Of a stretch of 64,000 nucleotides of DNA, positions 26,189 to 37,400 are shown in pieces. How positions within the stretch are numbered: position 1 is the first letter of the stretch; each line of letters starts with the position of its first letter. The position numbers and the translations under genes were made by a program. Under the pieces are notes generated by a model. That model was given only the letters and a program-made list of their open reading frames with translations. It made no database searches and was not told the DNA's origin. The stretch comes from Paguma larvata (taxonomy: Eukaryota; Chordata; Mammalia; Carnivora; Viverridae), in the NCBI GenBank assembly GCA_030068075.1, contig CM057835.1, positions 44,898,215 to 44,962,214 on the forward strand. The letters are read 5' to 3'.

Positions 26189-26811
26189 GATGATTGCTTG
26201 TCTGAAAACGAGAGACACGCCAATATATTTACCCTTGAATCCGTGTTGGTGAGAATGTTTTGCTGTGCGACAGGGCTGATTTTGCTATTGCTCTCTAACA
26301 AATAATGGGGTAACTGTGTGTTTTGACCAGTTTGTAAGTAAAGGTCAATTTCGTGCTTATGGTAATTAGCTTACTTATTCTAGACTTTTGGCTAATTCTT
26401 GTAATTTCCCGTGAAACAGTATATTTAGCAGGAAGGGAATTCATTCTTAAGCACAGTGGTTTTTTTCCTTTGTATTGGAGACTTTAATTTTAAAAGTGCT
26501 TTATCTCTATCTTCTAAGCCAAAGCCCCGAAACGGCTATGAAAAATGGCAAAGTTCACCTTAAGGGTGGACGAGTCATGAATTATTTGAAGGAAAAGATG
26601 AGAAAAGGCCTACCGTGGGGAAGGGAAGAAAAACTTCAGTCACCATCAACTGAACTGACACGTCTTAGGGAAGGCTCACTCTGGGTTCTTCTGGAATGAA
26701 ATCTGCCACAAAACCCTCCTTTCCCCGCTTCTAGGAGAACAGTGCTTCTGTTTTTGGTAGCAACAAGATTAAACGTTACTCTTTGAAAGAACCTGTCTTT
26801 AAACCCCTATA

Positions 26812-26835
26812 CTTACGGTCTTGATTTTCTTTTAG
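26812..26835 (+). promoter_or_regulatory. Branch point candidate and 3' splice site of the ZNF521 exon
   Basis: A CTTAC at 26812-26816 fits the mammalian branch consensus, with the branch A at 26815, about 20 bases before the AG at 26834-26835. A pyrimidine-rich tract (TTGATTTTCTTTTAG) lies between them. The branch point is inferred from spacing and motif only. Confidence 0.6.
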
Positions 26836-27015
26836 ACCCCAACTGTAAACTTGAAGACAAGACTGAAGATGGAGAGGCAGTAGACTGTAAGAAGAGGCCG
26901 GAAGACGGAGAGGAGCCGGAAGACGAAGCTGTGCACAGCTGTGACAGCTGCCTCCAGGTGTTTGAGTCACTGAGCGATATCACAGAACACAAGATTAATC
27001 AATGTCAGTTGACAG
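26836..27015 (+). CDS. ZNF521: ZNF521 internal coding exon (N-terminal acidic region and first C2HC zinc finger)
   Basis: This exon encodes part of ZNF521, a nuclear protein with about 30 zinc fingers that acts as a transcriptional co-regulator in blood, neural and mesenchymal progenitors; it is known to bind NuRD through its extreme N-terminus and to antagonise EBF1. The reading frame starts one base into an Asp codon (phase 1) and gives PNCKLEDKTEDGEAVDCKKR, then an acidic stretch, then HSCDSCLQVFESLSDITEHK followed by INQC. That last part is a C-x2-C-x12-H-x4-C finger, a degenerate first finger with Cys as the final ligand. It matches the human protein as I remember it almost residue for residue, with Pro where I recall Leu in the EE(L/P)EDEA stretch. 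The acceptor is a pyrimidine-rich tract ending in TTTTAG at 26831-26835, and the donor is GTAAAC at 27016. The exon is 180 bp and phase 1 at both ends, so skipping it would keep the frame. Reading on past the donor adds only intron residues. The upstream MSRRKQ exon and the large finger exon are outside the window. Confidence 0.95.
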
Positions 27016-27021
27016 GTAAAC
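27016..27021 (+). promoter_or_regulatory. 5' splice site of the ZNF521 exon
   Basis: The donor reads CAG|GTAAAC: a consensus CAG exon end and GTAA, but AC instead of GT at +5/+6, so it is a moderately strong site. The next exon should supply AT to complete an Asp codon if the human structure is conserved. Confidence 0.85.
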
Positions 27022-27237
27022 AATACTTATCACTTCTTGTCTTTGCATACCGTTCTATTTCTGATGGTTTCAGTTCCTACCTGTTTTGTTGTTTGTTTTC
27101 TTTTCTCTTCCAATTGTTTTACTCCCACACTAGAACACTTAGGTAAGTCTAGAAGTGCTTTAGAAAGAATTCTAAGATGATGGTTTGTGGCAAACTCGGT
27201 GTCACAGTCCTTAGATTGTGATTTGTACCTAGATTTT

Positions 27238-27456
27238 TTTTTAATGTTTATTTATTTTTGAGAGAGAGAGAGAGAGAGAGAGAGAGCGCTTGAGTGGGGA
27301 AGGGGCAGAGAGAGAGAGGGAGACACAGAATCCGAAGCAGGCTCCAGGCTTGGAGCTGTCAGCACAGAGCCCAACATGGAGCTTGAACTCACAGCCGTGA
27401 GATCATGACCTGAGCCGAAGTCAGATGCTTAACTGACCCAGCCACCTAGGCACCCC
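27238..27456 (-). repeat. CAN-SINE just downstream of the coding exon
   Basis: Minus-strand copy whose left end carries a (GA)n run. The 19-bp target-site duplication TGA(T/A)TTGTACC(T/G)AGATTTT is at 27219-27237 and 27457-27475. It begins about 220 bp after the exon donor. On the transcribed strand it is antisense, so it offers no obvious sense polyadenylation signal. Confidence 0.96.
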
Positions 27457-27639
27457 TGAATTGTACCGAGATTTTAATAGCTAGCAGGCATATTTTTCTG
27501 TCTTTTTTTCTAACTGTAGTGATGCCATGCGGGTCCAGAATCTAACATGATGGTTAAAATAAAGTTAAAAAAAAAAAGAACCCTTTGAATATGTTTTCGA
27601 AGAAATTAACCATGCATTAACTTATTTTGATTTAAATAT

Positions 27640-27890
27640 CGCTTCCTCAAGAAACTTCCTCAAGAGAACTTTCCTTGAAGCCTCTCTGCCTGAGTTGGGT
27701 GCCTTTTTGCATTCCCATAAAGTCCTTTCCCTATGCCTGCATGTCACAATTTCCACTGCGTGTGTCCACATCTCCCTGTCCCTCTTGAGACTGCGAACTC
27801 ATGGATGGCAGGAACTGTGTCTTCTTTGTCAGCTTATTTTCTGAGCCTTGGACGGTGCCTGGCCCACAGTATGTGACCACTAAGGTGTGG
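27640..27890 (+). repeat. L2 fragment, 3' end
   Basis: Sense L2: 'ttccttgaagcctctctgcctgag...', 'gagactgcgaactcatggatggcaggaactgtgtctt' and 'ggacggtgcctggcccacagtatgtgacc'. Confidence 0.85.
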
Positions 27891-28560
27891 ACGCTATTCT
27901 GCTGTGCGGTTCATAGGCAAAATCCAGTTTAAAGTGACAGGAAGCATGGACACGTTCGATTTGATTGTAGAATACAACTAAAACTCAGTTTCCCAGATTT
28001 CTACCCTCTTAAAAAACATATTCTACAAGAACAGACTGTATCTGCCTGAGTGGCTGATACATTTAATTAGGCAGGTGTTTTCCTTTTTAGATTCATGTCA
28101 TTTTTCTTTTGCTGTTGGAGGCTGACATTCTATGGCTCTGTATGTGTTTGTAAATCTCTCTCTCTCTCTCTCTCTTAGTGTCCCAGCACAAATCTTTCTT
28201 CAGTTAACCATGGGTAGGAAACGTATTTACTTAAACAAGGGATTCTCCAACTATTTTCCATACAATATTGATATTTTTGTAAGATTTTAAAAGGTGTTCC
28301 GTTTTAGCCAGGTTTTCTGAATAGGTTTTTTGTGGAAATGTTGGATTAAATCCAATTAAACAGGCTTTTTTGTTAAAGCGCACTGTGGCTCTTCAGTAAG
28401 TAAGTAAGTTTGCCTATTGTGGCTCAGTAAATAAGTTTAGGCCATAGAATCTTCTTTCTTTCAGAAAACCCTATAGTCTTGATTGGGTCTTAAGTTTGGG
28501 CATCGATGTTGCATTTATAAACATTGGTCATACACATAATTTTTTTGTGTTTTTTTTTAG
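27891..28560. other. Unassigned intronic sequence with a (CT)n tract
   Basis: No repeat family or exon recognised. It contains the (TC)n run at 28155-28176 and the duplicated phrase 'gtggctcttcagtaag'/'gtggctcagtaaataag' near 28385-28435. Confidence 0.5.
28155..28176 (+). repeat. (TC)n tract
   Basis: Pure CT dinucleotide run directly followed by TTAG, so it looks like a polypyrimidine tract with an acceptor. Confidence 0.9.
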
Positions 28561-29898
28561 GATTTTTGGTAACTTTCATTTTTACATTATTTACCTGATT
28601 CACTGATTCAGTGATTAGTTACATGCCACCACATTTGCTTTGTCATTATCTTTCTCTTTCATTAATTTTTTTTCTTAATCATTTGAGAGAAGATTGGTGA
28701 TATCACATCCTTCTAACTATAACTTATGTATTTCCTAAGAACAAATATTCTCTAACCTGGCCACAGCATACTTATCAGAATCAGGAAAGTTAACACTTAA
28801 ATACCATGGAATACTATTATCTAACCCACGATGAGTATTTAAATTTGAATAGTTGTTTCAGTCATGTTCTTTATAACTGTTTTTTCTTGTCTAGGATGCA
28901 GGATCATGCATAACATTTATTTGTATGTCTTTTCTGTTTCCTTTCTCCTGCAATGAGCTCTCAGTCTTCCTTTGTCTTTCTGGACCGTGACATTTTTGAA
29001 GAGTATCCATCAGCTACTTTATAGAATGCCCATCTGTATTTGGGTTTGTCTGATGTTTCCTTATGATTAAATCCGAGTCCTAGAATTCTGTGGTAGGAAT
29101 ACCACCCAATGGTGTTGCGCTCTTCTCAGGGCATTAAGTGTGCAAGCGTGTGATGCTGGTTTGTCCTGATGTGGATGATGTTAACATTGAATACTTCTTT
29201 CAGGTGGTGTCCACCAACTCTCTCCAGAGTAAAGTTACTATTTTCCCTTTGTAAGTAATAAATAACTTGTGGGGAGATGCTCTGACACCATATAAACCTC
29301 CTCATCCTCATAAAACATCCATTTTAACTCTCTAATCTTTGTAGCTATTAATTAGCCTTCCACCACAATGTCCTTCCTTATCCATTCATTCATTTGTTAA
29401 TTCATATCACTATGGGCTTTTGGATTTTGATTTTATTTGGTGGCCATAGTTCATTACTGTCATTATTGTGATGCTCAGATTGCCTGAGATTTAGTTACTG
29501 GCAATCCCTTCAAAGTGGATCCTGTGTTGGTTTCATATGTCTTTATCATTATTTGAAGACTTGACTTAGTTTCTGCTGCAGACAGATGCCCCAGCCTTAT
29601 CATATTCTTACTCATATCATTACCATACGTGCCAGTCCACAATCAGCCTTTTTTTCAAGGAGCCCTCATTCCTTTAAGAAGCAGGGTATTTAGAAACCAA
29701 GATATGGGCACTATGTGTGCTCATGGCTGTGGGTATATCCTGGATTATACAGCCTTCCAGCAGACAGAATTAGGAGGTGTATATACAAATTTAATACACC
29801 CTTAAGAACCATGTGTTCATATTGATACCTCCAATTCAGTCCAACACTTCAGGTTCATCCCCGTCTTTTTCCTTTCCATATTTGTTACTACATTCTTT

Positions 29899-30273
29899 TT
29901 TTTTTTCATGATTTTTTTTATTATAATAGTTTATTTTCAAATTGGTTTACATATAACAGCCAGTGTTCATCCCAACACGTGCCCTCTTTAATGCCCGTCA
30001 CCCCCTCTTCCCCCTCCCTCACCTCCCTCACCCTCAGATTGTTCTTAGTCTTTGAGAGTCTCTTATGTTTTATCTCCCTCCCTCTCTGTGTCTTTTTTTC
30101 CTTTCCCCTCTTCCCCTCTCCCTGGTTTTTGCTTAGTCTCACAAAGTCCACCTATTCGTGGAAACATACAGTATCTGTCTTTTTCTGACTGACTTATTTC
30201 ACTTAACATAATACCCTCCAGTTCCATCCATGTGGCTACACATGGCCAGATTTCATTTTTTCTCATTGCCATG
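29899..30273 (-). repeat. Truncated L1 (carnivore L1 3' end) inserted in older L1
   Basis: Antisense 3' end starting with a T-run and containing the complement of 'tggaactggagggtattatg' and 'gtcagaaaaagacagatac'-like landmarks. It has a perfect 16-bp target-site duplication TGTTACTACATTCTTT at 29883-29898 and 30274-30289. It is a 5'-truncated, dead retrotransposon copy. Confidence 0.92.
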
Positions 30274-30710
30274 TGTTACTACATTCTTTAGCAGTGAGAA
30301 ACCTGGCGATCATCCTCAATATGTTTACTCATTTGCTTGAATCTAGAGTACACATGAAGCCATTTCAAAGTTGCTTGCTCATATCATCATGATAAGCAGA
30401 CCAACTAACTAGAATTTCACAGTTGTTCATTATTATTAATGATATAATTTTAATGTAACATATACATACAGTGAAAATTATAAATCATAAGTGTACAATT
30501 TGATGAATTTTGACAAAAAAATATATATTTACGTGACCCGTATCCTTCTTAAATAGCTCCCCGCATCCTAGAAATTCCTCTCGTGCCCCTTTCTGATCAG
30601 TATTGCTCCACCAGAAGGAATTAGCTTGTAAGGTTTTAACCATAGATTAGTTTCGCATGTTCTAAGATTTCTTATAAGTGGAAATGCACACTTTTTTGAG
30701 TCCAGCTTTT

Positions 30711-30927
30711 TTTTTTAATGCTTATTTATTTTTGAGAGAGAGAGAGAGAGAGAGAGAGAGTGCGAGCAGGGGAGGGGCAGAGAGAGAGGGAGACACAGAA
30801 TCTGAAGCATGCTCCAGGTTCTGAGCTGTCAGCACAGAGCCCGATATGGGGCTTGAACCTGTGAACTGTGAGATCATGACCTGAGCTGAAGTCACACGTT
30901 TAACCACCTGAGCCACTCAGGCTCCCC
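30711..30927 (-). repeat. CAN-SINE inserted in older L1
   Basis: Minus-strand copy with a (GA)n tail region. The target-site duplication is TTGAGTCCA(G/C)CTT..., at 30696-30710 and 30928-30945. The host L1 phrase continues on both sides. Confidence 0.95.
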
Positions 30928-31449
30928 TTGAGTCCACCTTCTTTTGTTCAGTATAGTGTCTGTGAGATTCATTCATGTTGTATATATGAATCATGTGTTC
31001 TTTTTTCTTGCTGACTAATATTCCGTAAGATGAATATATCATCATTTATTTCCATTCTCCCATTGGTAGATATTTTGGTTATTTTCTAGTTTTTGGTTTT
31101 TTATGAATAAAGTTGTTGTGAACCTTCCTGTGTAGGTCCTTCTGTGGACATATGTTTTATTTCTCTTGATTTAATATGTCGTGGTAGAATTACTGAGTCA
31201 TGGGAGAGGGTTGATGGGATATGTTTAACTATATAAAAAACTTCTGAACCTTTTCCCAAAGTGGTTGCACCATTTTACACTCCTGCCAGCAATGTCTGAG
31301 AGTTCCAGTGTTGCTTCCTCGCTAACATTTGTGTTGTCAGTCTTTTTAATTGTAGCATGCTATTGGATGTATATTGGTATTCTTTGTGGATTTATTTGCA
31401 TTTTCTAGCTCATATACATTTAATTGACTTCATGTAATGCATTTTTATC

Positions 31450-34400
31450 GCTTAGAATGCATAAATTTTGGAAAATTCCATTAAATGCAGACATTAGTGT
31501 GATTCTGTTTTCAGTGGAATAGCTGGTGATTTAAAAGAAGCTTTACTCCTATAGAATCATCACTACCATTAGAGTAAGGACATTAGTGACTTGACTGACA
31601 TGGCTAGTATATACTATGCCAGCAAGAAATCTTACCTTAGTTAAGAGTGGGTTGTTAAGCAAACCCTAAATTCTGTATAGTGTGTACTTTTTATTGAGTT
31701 TCTGCCACATAGTTATTCTTATGTTCAGCTTTATGAAATAGAATAGAAGCAAAAAAAAATAATCTCATACAACTTTCTATATCATACAATATATATTCCT
31801 TTACATATTATACAACTTTAATATCAGTACAGAAAATTCTGGATTTTCAGCACATGATATGGTGGAGTTATTTATGGGTTAAATATTGTTTTTCTTCAAA
31901 AATAAGAAAATGCCTCACTCTAATAAAATATTTGGTATATTTTGATCTTAAAGTTTGTAAAAGTAGGGGAGCTAGTAGCTCACACACCGCATCTCAATCC
32001 AAGGTGGGAAAACAGAAGCCTATTTGCGACAAAGAAACACAGTTCAGGAAGGGTAGATCTGCTAAGCCTCGGTCCTGTTCGTTGCTCCGATGATTTCTCG
32101 GGGAGGGTGGAGGATTGATGAGGAAAAGCAAAAGTGGAGGATCAGAGAGAAGGGGGAGAAACAAAATCAGGAATCATTCACGTTTGTTAAAGGTGTTGAA
32201 GTTGACACTCGAGTTGGCTAAGGGTGCCCTTCAGACTAATCTGAAAAAGATTAAAGATCCTTGGAAGTATTTTAATTAAAAAAAGTAATATGATGCTTCT
32301 ACCGTCTTCTTTGATTAAATCATTCTAATGTAAGTTGGGAGGTTCAACTCTTCTGATTCCTGTTTCCTGCTGCTTCAGTTAACTGTTTTTCCGGTGTTTC
32401 CCCCCACCCCAACCCCGCCCCCATGGGCAAAGTGTTAGTTTAGCAAAAAGAGGGTATTTCTAGGTTTCTTTTCCCCTCTCAGTTGACTCTTTCTTTCATA
32501 GTTCTTTTTTACTCTCTTCGTCGGTTAACTTCACCTAGCCCCAGTTGTATCCTGGCTCGGTCCCGCTGACTCCTGTCCTTTCCTGAAGACTCTTCATTTT
32601 TTCATTGTCTATATTTCTCTGTTTCCTTTGTCTTTGGTTTCTAGTCTCTCACTGCCTTCTCTCCTTTTTCCCTTGCTCCTTATGCCTTCGTTTCTATTAA
32701 CCTTGAAGTCTTTCCTTACATGTTTGGGCCTCTCCAGCCAGACATTTTGGTAAACAATTTACATGAAGAAAGAGTACTGTTCTGGAGGATTAACTGTAGA
32801 GTAGAATTAGGAGATGAAGGAATCTTAAATCTTGTTGATTTGTAAGACAATGGAAAGCTGAGTTATTCTGCGGTTTGACGCCTATGAGAGTTACTGAGGG
32901 TAGTTCCAATGTCAGGTAGATGCCATGTCTGGTAGATGCCCTGCTTTCAGATTCTTTCCGTCCTGTAACTGAGGGTTTCTTGGTAATTCGAAATTTGTTC
33001 CTTGGGTGACTTTCATCCCCAAGAGTGAGGCACATTCCTTGGGGAGTCTGCCTAGATGAAACCTGATTCACACTGTATTAAACGTCTTGAAATCCTGGTG
33101 TAGTTTTGCCGAGTGACCCCAGACTAGACCCCAGATTTGACTGAGCCTTTGAAGATGAAGTTCACATTTGGAGCGAGATGACCAGTTCTAGGACCAGATT
33201 TGAACATCATCGTGTGGATTAAGTGTGCCCCAGGTCAGTTCATGAGTAGGTGTTAGTAACCTGGACCCAATTCACAGCCAGTAGATCCATCTGGGGACCT
33301 AGAGATCTAAGGGATCATGCATATAGTTCGTGGCGTTTGTCACTGAGGGCTGATGGAATGTGGGCAAGAGTCCTGATCTAGAAAACAAAACAGTCCCTTG
33401 AGGCTAGGTAGGGACGAGGTGGCACTGGTGAAGGTGAGCTTTCTTTTCTGTCTCGTGGTGCAGTTTTCTTCTAGTCTGCAATCCAACATGTGTTAAGTTA
33501 TGTATCATCCCCGCTTGAAGGAATAAGGGGAAGGGGGGAAAGAAAAAAAATTAAATCTCACTTTTCAATTGTCGCAGTAGATGGAAACCACCTGTCCTGC
33601 CCCAGTCTTGCTCTTTTTTTTTCCTGGAGGCTGAGAAGAGAGAGAAATCAACAGTCTAATGCTGTTGGGACTCTGTGATGCAGAAGACAGATTATCAAAA
33701 TATATATTTAAAGAAGGAAAAGCACAGAGAACCTCTCATTTTACTAATCCACAAACCCTATCATTTCTTGCCAATTCCCTCAGGGGGCGGGGAAGGCTGG
33801 AAGCCAGAGGGGTCTCATCACACTTCTCAACAAAGATTTAATAGCAGGGTGCTATGGGGAAGGCTGAGATTACGGAGACTTTATTACGCTTACAAAACTG
33901 AGTACGAACTAGCATTGTAAATCATCAGAACCAAGCTACCCGTAACAGGATAAATGTGCAAAGTGCATTTGGTAACACTGTATGCTTGTTGTTCTGAGTC
34001 GTTTTTCCCTTCTGTCCTGCTAATTTGCAAACTCGAGTTGTCTGCTAAGTGTTCTTTCACATCATTAACGTGAATTGTCTGGGTGTAAATGCAGAAAAAA
34101 CTAAAGAGCATTGTATCAGTTGTTAACCGGCTGGCGCACCATACGATTGGTAAGATGAGTGAGGAGAGAGAAGTATGATAGCGACGCTGACGCACTTTGG
34201 GGGAACATGTTTGTAGGCCAGATTTATAAAACCCTGGCCGTATTTGTGACTCCTTCACAAATATTATTTCAGGCTCGCATTTGGGGAAATGAACTGAACT
34301 GAATGCTGTGCATCAGATAAAATAATGTGTTCGCTTCATTTGATTTTAAAAGTTATGAGGCTTCTTGGAAGCTTCGATAGGTTTTGTGAACTAAAGACTT

Positions 34401-37400
34401 TTCAACATCTGTTTTTTTTTTTTTTCAAAGGATTTTTTTTTTTTTTTAAAGTGAAAGTGATTGTACATGTGTTATATGGTTGAGGCAAATTAAAGACTGG
34501 CTGGTTCCACCCAAAAATCAAGTATTCTAACAGCTAGTTCTGTTGGCGCAGAGAAGAAGGAAACCGAGTATTTTATGGCATGAAACATTATTTTCATAGA
34601 AACTGTTTTTAGAACTTTTTTTTTTTTTGGTTTTCCTTCTTAAAGCATTAGTCGCAATAAATTACATGAAATAAATGTGATATTTTAACTTTTTAGTTTA
34701 TATCAGTTGCGTTTAAGGCACATAGCTTTTATTTGCATATTTCTGTATTAGGTTCTATATTGATTCATTATTCATACTTTGTTATTAATCATTTATATAT
34801 TAATTAGTTATTTCTATATAATTAGGCTTAAGGCATTGTACATTTTATTTTTTTCTTTCCCTCCATTTTGATCAATTCCTTGTTTCCTACCTAAAGTATA
34901 TTTTTTTTAGCTTTTAGCCTACTTTCTCCAAATCCTCTAAGCCCCAAAATGGAGTTTCATGGTCTCCATCCATTCCACTCCCAGCCCCTTCTCCACATAT
35001 TCCTTAATTTTTAGACTAATCGTTTCCAACATTTTGGTAAGTAAATAGGTAGTAAGCCTCTTTATCGAACTTGCAAGGTACATGTATGGTACAACATTCA
35101 CAAAAGTAGAAATTGAAAACCGAAGTAAAGATGAAATCCACAGGTATTTAAAATAAATTTATGTTGTTTTACAGTCCTGGTCTAGATTCACTTATTTTAA
35201 CGATTCATTATAAATGGCTGTGAGAGCGGAAAAAACCTATCTCACAGAAACACCAAAGAGAGAAGGCGTGTTATTATGCTTCGCAATGAGGTTCGTCATT
35301 AGCAATGGTGGACATAAGCCCCCATTTCAAATAACTTTCCTGATAATCTCAATTTTGTTTTGCCAGGCTTTGGTCAGGTCTGATTAAATTGTCTCCCTCC
35401 TCTACACAGTGGCTGACAGAGTTTTTACTAGGAGTGGAAGGGCCAGATTTGCCATTTTTTTTGTTGTTGTTGTTGGTGACTTGTGCTTGACTCTCAGTAT
35501 CCTGCAGTTTTTTTCACTAAACACTTTAAAAATCACTTGTCAAAGTTGAAGATTTTATGTGAATTCGATTAGCTAACATTGAAGAAGATGACCCATAAGT
35601 CTGTTTTACTGGGCAAGGAAGACTGCATTATTTTGAGGTGTGGGAAGGTCCTAGAAAAGCCAGGGCACCCCGGCTGGCCAGGATTCTATTTGTCTTCCTG
35701 CTCTCAGGAACGGCTGTTTTGTTTCTGGATGGCTTTTTGTGGCTAGTGTCTGTTCTGATTGGTTTCTGAATATTCGGAGTATCTGCTCTATACTAGGATT
35801 TGTACCCTCAATTTCAAAGACTGCTGTTCTCCACTTCCGTGTAGTACATCATGTGAAAAACAGCTCGCTAGTCTCTGCTCCCCTCAGTTTCAGATGAAGT
35901 GATTGGGTTGGGTTTGTCATTTTCATAGTCTGGCCGGGCCATGACCAAGTCCTATACATTTACCAGAGAAAAAGCAGTCTTCCCTAATTGGTTCCCACCT
36001 CTAAGTTGTTGGCAGAGTGAGCTTCTTTTTCTGGTTTTGGAGGGAGAGTCAGTTAAGCTATTACCTGCTATGAAAGCTTTCTTATTGCCACCTAGAAGTT
36101 TCGATATTAGTACCTAGTCTACTGTTCTCTTCTGTATATATTTATGAAATCCTCTGTCAAAACATGGGTGTAAAAATAGTCATTTTTAGTCCATTATTTT
36201 CTCAATGCTCTTTGAATATTTTGGCGCATTGTAATTAGGATTTATAAAAGGGCTGTACCGATGAGTTCTGTTTTCCCATTGTGAATGAGTTATTGCGTGT
36301 ATTGATTTATTAAAATTAAATAGTTGAAATGTTGACGGGGTCATTAAGAAATATTTCTATGTATTTTTGACATGCCTTTTAAAATTGGTGTTTTCATTCT
36401 CAGCCTGCCTTAATAAGTTGTAAATTACAAGAAAACTACTGACTAGTAGTTTCCCTGTCAGGGGAAAATTCCTGAAGGATGAAATTCCTAGAAATTCCTA
36501 GATACAGAAAATAAATGGGTACATTCACTTTGTTTTTTACAAGTAAACCTAAGTGGAGGATGTCACGTATTAGCTATATTTGCAAATTACCGGCACCTTG
36601 ATTAATTTGAGGTTTTTGAAATTAGCATTTTGAAATGACTATAACCCAAGAAAAAAAATTAACATTATTTGTCTGTGTAGAAAAAATTGTTACCTCTAGA
36701 TGTCTTGTGAAACCACAACTGTTTTAGATAAATGGTTTTGCCTTAGTTGTATAATTGATAATGAATATATAATCATCTAATTCTGTGGTTTCAGGATTTA
36801 TTTGCCAAAAATTGTAAATAAAATGTCAAGAACACAATCCATGGGAGAATATCTTCAAGAATTTCCACCGCGTCCTTGATGGTCATTGATGGTAATTAAA
36901 GCTGTCAGTTCGTCCCTGTGGAGAAGTGTAAAAATTACAAATGAAGGGCTGTACTTGGGATGTGGAAACAGTGGGGCCTCTTTTGTGGGGAAGATGAATT
37001 AAAAGAGATCAACTATTTCCTAGGCCCTGTGCAGCCATTCAGACAGTCTTACAAGCCGGGCGACGGGTCGCAATTTGGATACAGTTGTGTGCACACGAGA
37101 ACTCTGCCACAAGTAGCCTGTTTTCAGATGTGAAATTTAACAGGATAAAACTTAAGGTGTTGAAGTTTTACATTTTGCTTGACCGCATTTGATTTCTTTT
37201 TTTTTTTTTTTTACATTACTTAGGATGCTTGTGACCAGTATCTACTTCCTTTAAAGGGTAGTGAGTTGCTAAAGAAGTATTCAAAGTAGACTGTTTCCCC
37301 ATTCTTTCTCTTTGTGCTCTTATGGCTGGGGATCTTGTCTTTGGGGAATGGTAGCAATGTCACAGAGATCTATGACCTCTTAATAGGCCTTGGGAGGGGA

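Larger units (their letters stand above)
1151..26835 (+). other. ZNF521 intron upstream of the coding exon
   Basis: About 25.7 kb between the CpG island and the coding exon. I found no further exon with recognisable protein. Roughly 1150-7980, 13510-15290, 17110-19590 and 21760-26800 show no repeat family I can name apart from microsatellites and homopolymers, and are best called unique intron. Repeat fossils and CAN-SINEs in the rest are listed separately. That this is intron rests on the exon identification and on the start-codon exon being missing here. Confidence 0.75.
28560..31440 (-). repeat. Ancient L1 3' region, interrupted
   Basis: Antisense L1M-type sequence in collinear pieces, 28560-29898, 30290-30710 and 30928-31440. 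Landmarks are 'gtgacatttttgaagagtat', 'ttgggtttgtctgatgtttccttatgattaaatc', 'aaagttactattttccctttgtaa', 'ccatagattagtttcgcatgttct' and 'aaagtggttgcaccattttacactcctgccagcaatg'. No open frame remains. It is split by a younger L1 piece and by a CAN-SINE. Confidence 0.8.
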
